Made by a program: the position numbers and the translations under genes. Source: a virus. From it: 38,718 bases of DNA. The notes beneath the pieces are model-generated. The model worked only from the letters and a program-made list of their open reading frames with translations. It did not search any database and had not been told where the DNA came from. Each line of letters opens with the position of its first letter. Within the stretch, counting starts at the first letter, position 1. Shown here in pieces: positions 1 through 6,533 of the stretch. The DNA lies in IMG/VR virus record IMGVR_UViG_3300029989_000080, positions 1-38,718 of that record. One strand, given 5' to 3'.

Positions 1-144
1 ACGACGGCCGCCAATGATACGACCGGGGCGCCGGTTTTTATGATCGAGGTCGAATCGAGCAATCTCGCCCGGGTGGGCTTTCATCATGGCGACGTGCTCC
101 GGGTCCAATTCAAAAGCAAGACGGACCCGCCGGAAGTCTTCACC
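1..144. repeat. terminal overlap, left copy
   Basis: This stretch is repeated at 38575-38718. The only difference is position 18 (T here, G at 38592), which changes Asp to Glu in the reading frame that crosses the join. The simplest reading is assembly overlap from a circular or circularly permuted phage genome, with the mismatch reflecting population variation. A true short terminal repeat cannot be excluded from sequence alone. Confidence 0.93.
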
Positions 145-282
145 GGGGACATGTGGGATTACAAGGGGATCTCGAAAGGCGAGTTTACCGATCTCGTCAA
201 CGACGATTCTCCCGGGCGGACTTATATCGCCCTTACCAAAAACCGCGGAATCAAGGGGACGAAAGTCGAGGGGGCTCAATAA
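1..282 (+). CDS. KTSC-like domain protein, C-terminal part
   Basis: This is the 3' part of a gene that starts at 38236, with no internal stop across the circular join; joined, it encodes about 206 residues. The region after 'FMIEVESSNLARVG' has the pattern of the small KTSC domain: V-x-S-S-x-(I/L)-A, then L-x-V-x-F, a Tyr/Gly turn and a closing Ser-x-Gly-x-(Y/T) segment. The KTSC name is from memory of the family; the domain is often found next to nucleic-acid enzymes and has no settled function. If the molecule were linear, an ATG at 40 could give an 80-residue product, but the join makes that unlikely. The stop overlaps the next start as TAATG. Confidence 0.75.
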   Translation, partial: TTAANDTTGAPVFMIEVESSNLARVGFHHGDVLRVQFKSKTDPPEVFTGDMWDYKGISKGEFTDLVNDDSPGRTYIALTKNRGIKGTKVEGAQ

Positions 283-872
283 TGGAAAAGCGAACAGCGA
301 TTAGCTTCGATGTCGAACAACGAAACTACGGGCTCAAGACAATGGACCTTCTCGACGAGTTATCGAAGGCCGTCGGATATGCCGAGGGGATCTTGCTCGG
401 CCAGGTCAACGAGGTCCTCACCCTGGCGATACGGACGATCAAAGACCGCGATGCTCTCGTCAAGGATCTCGTGGAGATTTCAAAGCGCGCCGGCGGCGGC
501 GACAACTTGACGCCTCTCGGGATGATCCAGACGATCCGAGAACGCTTCGCCGCTCCGGAGGTCCGGCCGGCCCTTGAACACGGCCGGACCTCGATCCCCG
601 CGCGGCCTTTCCTTTCGCTCTACACTCCCGGCGATCATGAGGTTCAAAAGATTAGGGCGATAACCGTCGAGATTGCGAACACACTCGGCGTCCCTGGCGA
701 CAAGAACGGATACGGCGGGACCGCGGCCGTCCTCTCGCTCGCTCTCGATCAGATCCGCAGGGCGAAGCGGCCGGCCGGGTCCGACCAGACGATCGACAGG
801 CTCCGGAAGATCCTCGAAAAGACCGACGCGATCCGCGACGACATCGCCGCGACGATCCGGATCTCGGCATGA
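282..872 (+). CDS. hypothetical phage protein (196 aa)
   Basis: I do not recognise this protein. It starts at the ATG in the TAATG overlap with the preceding gene, with 'GAGGGGGCTC' as ribosome binding site. It is charged, mostly helical in appearance and lacks Cys clusters, membrane segments or a signal peptide. The middle carries Pro/Arg-rich linkers (around 'PEVRPALEHGRTSIPARP') between an N-terminal helical part and a C-terminal helical part ending in 'RKILEKTDAIRDDIAATI'. Its stop overlaps the VRR-NUC gene, so the two are probably translated together. Confidence 0.75.
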   Translation: MEKRTAISFDVEQRNYGLKTMDLLDELSKAVGYAEGILLGQVNEVLTLAIRTIKDRDALVKDLVEISKRAGGGDNLTPLGMIQTIRERFAAPEVRPALEHGRTSIPARPFLSLYTPGDHEVQKIRAITVEIANTLGVPGDKNGYGGTAAVLSLALDQIRRAKRPAGSDQTIDRLRKILEKTDAIRDDIAATIRISA

Positions 873-1294
873 AGCGCGCCGTCAAGCTTTGCCTCGATCC
901 TCACACCGGCAGAATGCGGCCCAGGATCGACGAGGACGCCGAGCAAGAGGTCGTCGTCGAATGGCTCGAACGTCGGGGCGTCGAGTTTCATCATTCCCCT
1001 AATGGGGGCGCCAGGCCGTCGAAGGTCGATAAAAACGGCCGGCGTTATTGCAACGAGGGCGCGAAATTGAAGCGGCTCGGGACCCGCCCGGGATTCTCGG
1101 ACTTGATCATTCTCGACCCGCCCCCGAAGCTCCCCGGGGCGCCCGGCGCGTTTATCGAAATGAAGGCGCTCGACGGCGACGCGACCGAGGACCAGGTCAA
1201 ATTTTTGGAGCGGCGCGCGGCGCAGGGATGGGCGACTTGCCTCGCCCGGGGCGCAAATGTGGCGATTGCTTTTTTAACCAATCTCGGCTATTAA
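869..1294 (+). CDS. VRR-NUC domain nuclease
   Basis: This 141-residue protein looks like a stand-alone VRR-NUC domain, a PD-(D/E)XK-type nuclease fold common in phage replication and recombination regions. Visible signs are an early acidic helix ('EDAEQEVVVEWLE'), the conserved 'SPNGGAR' segment, 'GTRPGFSDLIIL' carrying the catalytic Asp, and 'FIEMKALDG' carrying the E-x-K motif, followed by 'TEDQVKFLER', the usual helix after the active site. Length fits a stand-alone domain. It overlaps the upstream gene by four bases (ATGA). Likely a structure-selective endonuclease; the exact substrate is unknown. Confidence 0.9.
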   Translation: MKRAVKLCLDPHTGRMRPRIDEDAEQEVVVEWLERRGVEFHHSPNGGARPSKVDKNGRRYCNEGAKLKRLGTRPGFSDLIILDPPPKLPGAPGAFIEMKALDGDATEDQVKFLERRAAQGWATCLARGANVAIAFLTNLGY

Positions 1295-1321
1295 CTTTAA
1301 TGAATTTTGGAGGGCTTAACC

Positions 1322-1504
1322 ATGAGACAAAAACCCGGAATCTCGCCAGGCTTGCAAAGGATCTTGATCGCCGCCGTCGTCCTCTTCATTTTCTTAATCC
1401 CCGCCTTCGTCGGCCCGAAGTTTCCCTCGAAGATACCGAAACAGCAGATCCGCGACTCGATCGGCGCCGCAAAATTCGCTTATTACCAGGGGGCGCCGCG
1501 ATGA
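1322..1504 (+). CDS. small single-span membrane protein (60 aa)
   Basis: I choose the ATG at 1322, which follows a clear TTGGAGGG site. The product has a positively charged N-terminus, one hydrophobic helix at about residues 14-31 ('ILIAAVVLFIFLIPAF') and a short hydrophilic tail. Function is unknown. The stop overlaps the next start (ATGATC), so it belongs to the tightly coupled chain that runs to the terminase genes. Confidence 0.7.
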   Translation: MRQKPGISPGLQRILIAAVVLFIFLIPAFVGPKFPSKIPKQQIRDSIGAAKFAYYQGAPR

Positions 1505-1665
1505 TCCAGGCCGGGCAGATTTGCGGGGTCGTCGGGTGTACCGATCACGATTGTCGCGGGTGCGTCCGGCTTCACTATGCCGGGCAACTCATGCCGGCCG
1601 AGTGCGCCGTTTGTTGTTTTACCGAGAAATGCCAATTTGAGCCAATGGAGGAACCGACAGAATGA
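1501..1665 (+). CDS. small Cys-rich protein (54 aa)
   Basis: A very short protein with eight cysteines arranged as C-x4-C-x4-C-x2-C, then C-x2-C-C-x4-C after a spacer, plus His residues. This suggests one or two bound zinc ions or an Fe-S site. No family recognised. It is coupled by four-base overlaps on both sides (ATGA at 1501 and 1662). Codon use matches its neighbours, which supports it as a real gene. Confidence 0.65.
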   Translation: MIQAGQICGVVGCTDHDCRGCVRLHYAGQLMPAECAVCCFTEKCQFEPMEEPTE

Positions 1666-1952
1666 ACGTGCAAACCGCAGCAACCGGCGCCAGGACGGGC
1701 GCCCTTTACCTCGGCGTGATCGTCGGGGCGATTTATCTCTTGATCCTGGCGGCCGCTCCGTTTATGGCGCTCCGCCTTTACCAGCTCAACGCCAGGCTCA
1801 CCGACCGGATCGTCGCGCTCGAAGCGAAGGCGGCCGCCTCTCCTTCGCCGGCGGCCGCGTCGACGAGCTCCCCCGTCGTCCTCAATTTCTACCAGGCGCC
1901 CGGCTCCGAATTCGTCCAGGGCGGCAACCTGGCGGCGAACCCGGGGCAATGA
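1662..1952 (+). CDS. small membrane protein with coiled-coil stub (96 aa)
   Basis: The N-terminal third holds one strongly hydrophobic segment ('LYLGVIVGAIYLLILAAAPF', about residues 16-35). A short heptad-like helix follows ('LYQLNARLTDRIVALEAKAAA') and then a Pro/Ala/Ser-rich tail. Topology is probably a single span with the tail on one side. No function can be assigned. Four-base overlaps with both neighbours indicate translational coupling. Confidence 0.7.
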   Translation: MNVQTAATGARTGALYLGVIVGAIYLLILAAAPFMALRLYQLNARLTDRIVALEAKAAASPSPAAASTSSPVVLNFYQAPGSEFVQGGNLAANPGQ

Positions 1953-2155
1953 CCGCCGACGAGACAAAAGACCCCGGGGCGGTCAAATGCGGCCGCCTCG
2001 GGTGCGACAACCTGGCGCCCCCCTCGATGTCTACCAGGCCGCGGAAGTATTGCGACGACCAGGGATGCAAGAAGGCCCGACATAATGCGACGTGCAAGCT
2101 CAACCGGGCGAACTTCCGCGAGCTCCTCGCCAGGCGTCGCCAGGTGAAAACATGA
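1949..2155 (+). CDS. small zinc-finger-like protein (68 aa)
   Basis: Contains 'CGRLGC' and 'YCDDQGCKKARHNATC', giving a C-x4-C ... C-x4-C-x5-H-x3-C set that could bind one zinc. A basic tail follows ('RANFRELLARRRQV'). This resembles small phage zinc-finger proteins that bind nucleic acid, but I do not recognise a named family. It overlaps the genes before and after it by four bases. Confidence 0.65.
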   Translation: MTADETKDPGAVKCGRLGCDNLAPPSMSTRPRKYCDDQGCKKARHNATCKLNRANFRELLARRRQVKT

Positions 2156-2556
2156 AAGGATTTTTCACCGAAGACGCCGAGATCCGCGAGATCGCCCGGC
2201 TCGTGATCGAGGTCCGCCCCGAGGTCGCACACGTCGAGATCGAGCGGGTCCTCTTCTTGCGGCACGTCGGCGGCAAATGCAAAGATCACGCTCGCTGTTA
2301 CAGCTTCGCCGATCATCCGATTCGATACTTCACTGATAACCGCTTTTGTCTCGTGATCTATGAGGACAACACTTTTTATTTTACCGCGGCACAAATGGCG
2401 CTCTTGATCCTTCACGAGCTCATGCACATACCGGAGCGCGGCGACAAGCTCGTCGACCACGATCGGAAGGACTTCGCCCGGGTCCTCGGGATCGGCGGGA
2501 TCTTTTGGGCTTCACCTGGCGAGGACGTACCGGACATTTTAGGGGGGATCTTATGA
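2152..2556 (+). CDS. putative phage metallopeptidase
   Basis: A 134-residue protein carrying a zincin motif, H88-E-L-M-H92, preceded by the hydrophobic helix 'AAQMALLILHELMH' and followed by 'VDHDRKDF', which could give the third metal ligand. This layout matches the small 'putative phage metallopeptidase' family that often sits close to terminase genes. Two Cys (in 'GGKCKDHARCY') near the middle are typical. The substrate is unknown. It overlaps the small terminase gene by four bases. Confidence 0.82.
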   Translation: MKGFFTEDAEIREIARLVIEVRPEVAHVEIERVLFLRHVGGKCKDHARCYSFADHPIRYFTDNRFCLVIYEDNTFYFTAAQMALLILHELMHIPERGDKLVDHDRKDFARVLGIGGIFWASPGEDVPDILGGIL

Positions 2557-3014
2557 ACACCGAAGACGACCAGGGGAAGCCAGGCAAGCCGGCAAAGGCC
2601 TACAAGCCAACGGCGAATCAAGCGAAGATTCTCGAAGTCATGCTCAACCCGGATTGCCGATTTCTCGGCGTCGGCAAACAATGCGAGCTCGCCGGCGTCG
2701 AGCGGTCCGTCCATTACCGGGCGTTTCGAGATCCGGAATTCGTCGAGCATTACCGGAAGGAATCCCGGGCGCTCGTCGTCCGTGCTCTCGGCCCGGTCAT
2801 TAACGCGCAGATCCGGGAAGCTCTCGGCGGGAGCACTCCCGCGGCGAAGGTGATCCTCGGCATGGCCGGCGAGTATAGCGAGAAGCAAGACGTCCGGATT
2901 CTCGACAAGAACGGCGAGGCGCAAAGCTTCGGCGGCATGGCGCAAATGAGCGACGAAGAGATCGAGGCGGAGTTAGCAAGATATGAGCGCATCGGAAAGG
3001 CAACTAAAGCTTGA
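2553..3014 (+). CDS. terS: terminase small subunit
   Basis: 153 residues, immediately upstream of and overlapping the large terminase. After a basic Pro/Lys-rich start there is a helix-turn-helix region ('LGVGKQCELAGVERSVHYRAF') followed by a long helical oligomerisation region ('VVRALGPVINAQIREAL...PAAKVILGM'). This is the pattern of HTH-type small terminases that recognise the packaging site and hand DNA to the motor. The start at 2553 is fixed by the ATGA overlap with the metallopeptidase gene. Its last 32 bases overlap terL. Confidence 0.85.
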   Translation: MNTEDDQGKPGKPAKAYKPTANQAKILEVMLNPDCRFLGVGKQCELAGVERSVHYRAFRDPEFVEHYRKESRALVVRALGPVINAQIREALGGSTPAAKVILGMAGEYSEKQDVRILDKNGEAQSFGGMAQMSDEEIEAELARYERIGKATKA

Positions 3015-4611
3015 GCTATTGGATCGCCGGCGGAAGGCGATCCTCAAGGCTTCGCGTGATAGTTTTTGGGCGTTTTGTGTAAACGACTCCCCGACGTTCT
3101 ATTGTGCTAAAAACTGGCATTTGCATTTGATATGCGAAGTCCTTCAAGCACTATACGAGCGCCGTTTGACTAAGGCGTGGTTTCGCCAGGTATGCGAAGA
3201 GCTCGCGCCCGAATGGTTTATCATTACCGTCGATTGGGATCGCCTCGTCGACGGCCGGGTCTATACTCAACTAATCCAGAATCTCCCGCCCCGCGTCGGC
3301 AAGTCGCGGACCCTCACGAACTTTTGCAAGTGGATATTAGGGAAGGACCAATCGAACAAGATAATCACTTGCTCTTACAACGACGATTTGGCTCAATCCT
3401 TTTCCAGATACACGCGCGACGGGATCACCGAAAAAAAGAATATCCCCTCTCAAATAGTCTATTCGGACATTTTCCCCGAGGCGAAGATCAAGGCCGGCAA
3501 CGCTTCATTTAAAGAGTGGGCTCTTGAGGGGCAGTTTTTTAACTACAAGGGCGCCGGCGTCGGCGGGTCGATCACCGGCAAGGGGGCGAACGTGACGATC
3601 GTCGACGACCCCGTCAAGGACGCCGAGGTCGCTTTCAACGCTAACGCTCTTGATAAAATTTGGGCGTGGTATACCGGGACCTTTCTCTCGCGGCTCGAAG
3701 ACGGGACCGAATCCGACAACGAGGAGAACGCCGAGGACGGGACCGACGGCGGGATCGAGATCGTCAATATGACCAGGTGGGCGAAAGGGGACCCTTGCGG
3801 CCGACTCCTCGAAGGCCCGGACGCGAGCCAATGGTTTATCTTGAAAATGGAAGCCTATTATAAAGAGCCCGACGTCATGCTTTGCCCCTCGATCCTCAGG
3901 CGCCGCAAGTATGACAGTCTTTCCCGAATGATGGACGAGGCGATATTCCAAGCCAACTATCACCAAGTCCCGCTTGACTTGAAGGGCGTCCTTTATGGAT
4001 CTTTCAAGCTTTACGACGACCTTCCCCGGGACGCGAACGGCGCGCCGGTATACGAAAAGATCATCGCCTATGGTGACACGGCCGACGAGGGGAGCGATTT
4101 CCTTTGTGTACCGATTGCGGCACTGTATCAAAAAGAGCTTTACTTGATCGACGTCCTTTACACTAAGAACGGAATGGAAACGACCGAGCACGAGACAGCA
4201 AAGATATTATTCGACAACAAGGTCGACGAGGCGACGATCGAGTCGAACAACGGCGGGAAAGGATTCGCCCGAAACGTCGAGAGGATCTTATGGGAACAAT
4301 TCAAGACCAGGACACCATATATCAAGTGGTTTCACCAGAGCCAAAACAAAGTAAGCCGGATAATGATCGGCTCGACCTATATCACGCAACACATGTATTT
4401 TCCAAGAAACTGGAAAGACCGCTTCCCCGAGTATTACAACGCTATGACCCGCTATGTCCGCGAGGGCAAGAACAAGCACGACGACGCGCCGGACGCGACG
4501 ACCGGGCTCGCCGAGCTCGTCATGGATCGCGGCGACATGGGGCTCTTTGATTATTACGAGGAGCAATATAACAAGATCATGGCGGCGAAGGCCGCGGCCG
4601 GTCAAGCTTGA
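2983..4611 (+). CDS. terL: terminase large subunit
   Basis: 542-residue packaging motor: N-terminal ATPase plus C-terminal RNase H-like nuclease. The Walker A variant is 'PPRVGKS' (Lys107), as in T4/P22-type terminases with PPRHGKS. Walker B is 'VTIVDD' (about 204-209). The nuclease half has 'YGDTADEGSDF' (Asp365), 'ESNNGGKGFA' and 'HDDAPDATTG' (Asp500-504), matching the acidic active-site residues of the family. Length is normal. It is the last gene of the rightward early run; its 3' end overlaps the convergent RHH gene by ten bases, so no dedicated terminator fits between them. Confidence 0.96.
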   Translation: MSASERQLKLELLDRRRKAILKASRDSFWAFCVNDSPTFYCAKNWHLHLICEVLQALYERRLTKAWFRQVCEELAPEWFIITVDWDRLVDGRVYTQLIQNLPPRVGKSRTLTNFCKWILGKDQSNKIITCSYNDDLAQSFSRYTRDGITEKKNIPSQIVYSDIFPEAKIKAGNASFKEWALEGQFFNYKGAGVGGSITGKGANVTIVDDPVKDAEVAFNANALDKIWAWYTGTFLSRLEDGTESDNEENAEDGTDGGIEIVNMTRWAKGDPCGRLLEGPDASQWFILKMEAYYKEPDVMLCPSILRRRKYDSLSRMMDEAIFQANYHQVPLDLKGVLYGSFKLYDDLPRDANGAPVYEKIIAYGDTADEGSDFLCVPIAALYQKELYLIDVLYTKNGMETTEHETAKILFDNKVDEATIESNNGGKGFARNVERILWEQFKTRTPYIKWFHQSQNKVSRIMIGSTYITQHMYFPRNWKDRFPEYYNAMTRYVREGKNKHDDAPDATTGLAELVMDRGDMGLFDYYEEQYNKIMAAKAAAGQA

Positions 4612-4784
4612 TTATCGAACCCCTTCTCGATCGAGGCTCGAATCATGTACTCGGAAAGGGACAGCCCGAGAGCGGCCGCCGTTTCCTTGATCGCCTTCTT
4701 TGTCTTCGGGAAGGTGCGGATCGTGATCACCGCCCCCTCGGGTCCCTTCTTTGCGCCGGACCCCTCGCGCTTCCCGCCCCTCAT
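4602..4784 (-). CDS. small ribbon-helix-helix protein
   Basis: 60 residues on the minus strand. The start 'MRGGKREGSGAKKGP' is the basic Gly-rich leader often seen on small phage DNA-binding proteins. After it comes a beta strand ('AVITIRTF') and two helices ('KTKKAIKETAAALG', 'LSEYMIRASIEKG'), the shape of a ribbon-helix-helix repressor. It is coupled to the upstream methyltransferase by an ATGA overlap, so it may autoregulate that pair. Its 3' end runs into terL from the opposite side. Confidence 0.72.
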   Translation of the reverse strand: MRGGKREGSGAKKGPEGAVITIRTFPKTKKAIKETAAALGLSLSEYMIRASIEKGFDNQA

Positions 4785-6247
4785 TGTTCATATCTCCCGA
4801 AATAGTCGATTACCATTTGAATCCGCGCCCCTATCCAGTGCATGACGGGGACCGCCATAGAATTACCGAGGGCTTTATATCTCGGACCGTCGGGGCAGTC
4901 CTCACGCGGCTTCCGCCCCCATGCGATCAAGGTGTAATCGTCGGGGAACCCTTGAAGCCTCTCGCACTCGCGCGGAATTAGGCGTCGGACGGCCGCGCGC
5001 ATTGCAACCGCTACTTGACCGCCCCCATTTGCATGAGATCCAGTAAAGCCCATAGCCCGAAGCGTCGGCGATGTAGCGCCGGCGTCGGCGCCGTAGTCTT
5101 TACAGCTAAAGGCGACAGGGACGAGCGGCGTCCCCCGTCCCGTCCCGTCTTCGGATGCATCGAAGCCTTCTCCCCGTAGGGTGTGCGTCACAATGGGAGC
5201 CTCATGATTGCAGTTAAGGGTTGTCCCTATCCCTATCCCTATCCCTATCTCGGCCGAGGCTTGCCCGGTAGCCATGCAGATTACGTTTTCATGGCTATCC
5301 TGCTCCCTGGCGCGGAGCGTCCCAAGTCCTTCTTGCCAGAACCCGGCCCCGGTTGTATGGTGCGGGATGCAGTAGCCGTCCTCCCAATCCTGCTGCCCCC
5401 ACCCTTGACCGTGCTTCTTGGCAGTTCCGCCGCAACTGGACATTGCGCCAACTACAGCGGGTATCAGGTGTCCTGCTTGTCCTTGGTTGTCATCAGCACC
5501 ACATGTTCCAACGCCGCAAGAAGTGAGGGCGGCAACTGGCGACCCCGTTTTGCGGCCCGCCTCAATATCCCCTCGCAAGCCTTGGAGCTCAAAAAGAACC
5601 GCTCCGGGATCGAAGTATCTTCTAGCACTTGCGATAACGAACACGCGGCGGCGTCGTTGTGGAACTCCAAAGTGTTGAGCGTCGAGGACTCGCCACGCGA
5701 GCGAGCGGCGGGGTCCAACAACCAGACCCGAGTTTCTCCACTTTCCCCCGGCTGGCGGAACGAGGGGGGCGTCAGATCCCGCAAGCGCGCCAAGGAAACA
5801 ACCAAAGGCATTATCTTTAGTTGAAAGGACTCCGGGCACATTTTCCCAGGTGACGACGAGGGGGGGGGCGTTACGGCGCTTACGTTCATTGTCGATTGCA
5901 TTTGCTAACCTCACGAATGATAGGGATAAGTTTCCGCGCGCGTCGTCGAGCGAGCGGCGCAGTCCGGCAATGCTAAAAGCTTGGCAAGGGGTCCCGCCGA
6001 CGAGGACGTCGGGGAGATCGATCCCGAGGCGGTCGAAGTGGCGGGGGCGGATTGCCGTAAAGTCACCCCACAAGGGGACGCCGCGCTTTGATGCTCCCGT
6101 CTCGCTTGCGTCAACCGCCCTTTGCCGAGCCTTGAGGACGGCGCGCGGGAACTTCTCGATCTCGGAATAAAGGACGGGCTTCCACCCGAGCGGCTCCCAT
6201 GCTACAGACGCCGCCTCTATGCCAGAGCACACAGAAAGGAATTTCAT
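4781..6247 (-). CDS. DNA (cytosine-5) methyltransferase
   Basis: 488-residue C5 methyltransferase with the motifs in standard order: motif I 'SVCSGIEAASVAW' (AdoMet site, 5-17), motif IV 'GGTPCQAFS' with catalytic Cys88, motif VI 'ENV' (135-137), motif VIII 'QRRRR' (197-201), motif IX 'RRLIPRECERLQGFP' (421-435) and motif X 'GNSMAVPV' (461-468). Residues about 240-410 form a large target-recognition region with repeated 'TL..' modules and an Ile-Gly repeat. It probably protects phage DNA from host restriction. It lies against the late-gene direction between terL and portal, which suggests a separately acquired module. Target sequence unknown. Confidence 0.95.
   Translation of the reverse strand: MKFLSVCSGIEAASVAWEPLGWKPVLYSEIEKFPRAVLKARQRAVDASETGASKRGVPLWGDFTAIRPRHFDRLGIDLPDVLVGGTPCQAFSIAGLRRSLDDARGNLSLSFVRLANAIDNERKRRNAPPLVVTWENVPGVLSTKDNAFGCFLGALAGSDAPLVPPAGGKWRNSGLVVGPRRSLAWRVLDAQHFGVPQRRRRVFVIASARRYFDPGAVLFELQGLRGDIEAGRKTGSPVAALTSCGVGTCGADDNQGQAGHLIPAVVGAMSSCGGTAKKHGQGWGQQDWEDGYCIPHHTTGAGFWQEGLGTLRAREQDSHENVICMATGQASAEIGIGIGIGTTLNCNHEAPIVTHTLRGEGFDASEDGTGRGTPLVPVAFSCKDYGADAGATSPTLRAMGFTGSHANGGGQVAVAMRAAVRRLIPRECERLQGFPDDYTLIAWGRKPREDCPDGPRYKALGNSMAVPVMHWIGARIQMVIDYFGRYEQ
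5225..5248 (-). repeat. hexanucleotide tandem repeat in methyltransferase
   Basis: Four perfect copies of CCCTAT (ATAGGG on the coding strand) encode Ile-Gly four times (residues 334-341) within the target-recognition region. Six is a multiple of three, so copy-number change would lengthen or shorten the protein without breaking the frame. Confidence 0.95.
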
Positions 6248-6357
6248 TTGACCCTCAAATTAATTTAAAAATGAAATATGTATATACGTTTTTCAAACAA
6301 GAGTAAAGCCTTAAACGATTAGCTCGCGATAATTGCCCCGCCAGATTAGCAAAAACC

Positions 6358-6386
6358 TTGCAATTCCCCTGTTTTCATTATATGAA
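6358..6386 (+). promoter_or_regulatory. candidate late promoter
   Basis: TTGCAA, 17 bases, TATGAA. The match to the sigma-70 pattern is moderate. It lies about 150 bases upstream of the first gene of the structural run, where a promoter is expected, but the two hairpins lie between it and the portal gene. Confidence 0.3.
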
Positions 6387-6433
6387 GGTCGCGCGGGGGT
6401 ATACCTTACCCTTGCCAGGTGAATAAAGACCCA

Positions 6434-6484
6434 CTACAAAGCAACCTCGCGCGTCGCTTGTAGAGCCGCACTAGGCGCGGCTTT
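6434..6484 (+). terminator. two tandem hairpins, terminator-like
   Basis: First hairpin: CTACAA (6434-6439) pairs with TTGTAG (6458-6463), helped by GC/GC inside. Second: AGCCGC (6464-6469) pairs with GCGGCT (6477-6482), loop of seven, followed by only a short T run. It could be a weak terminator or a structured leader for the portal transcript. Confidence 0.4.
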
Positions 6485-6497
6485 GCGGGGCAAAAGT

Positions 6498-6517
6498 TGT
6501 GGATAACCTGTTGATAA
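6498..6517 (+). promoter_or_regulatory. DnaA box pair upstream of portal
   Basis: TGTGGATAA at 6498-6506 is the exact complement of the DnaA consensus TTATCCACA. TGTTGATAA at 6509-6517 is a one-mismatch copy in the same orientation. The same two-box arrangement recurs at 12812-12831. It lies just before the portal start, so it might regulate the late transcript or bind host DnaA. Confidence 0.6.
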
Positions 6518-6533
6518 GTTTTTAGGGGGAAAT

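Larger units (their letters stand above)
6248..6533. other. 286-bp divergent intergenic region
   Basis: A gap between the leftward methyltransferase and the rightward portal gene. The left third is AT-rich and includes the palindrome GTATATAC, likely carrying the methyltransferase promoter, though I see no convincing -35/-10 pair. The middle holds a weak rightward promoter candidate. The right part holds two adjacent hairpins, a perfect DnaA box and the portal ribosome binding site (TAGGGGGA). No protein gene is credible here. Confidence 0.7.

Noticed and set aside
1-144. True direct terminal repeats of a T7-like linear genome
   Set aside because: The repeat is short, lies inside a gene that is continuous across the join, and the two copies differ by a base. 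Assembly overlap of a circular or permuted genome explains it better, though physical ends were not tested.
5221-5250. CRISPR-like or iteron repeat
   Set aside because: Units are six bases with no spacers and fall inside a coding frame; it is a simple tandem repeat.
5183-5824. 213-codon plus-strand frame over the methyltransferase
   Set aside because: The minus strand has all conserved C5 methyltransferase motifs in order; the plus frame includes the repeat as Pro-Tyr repeats and matches nothing.
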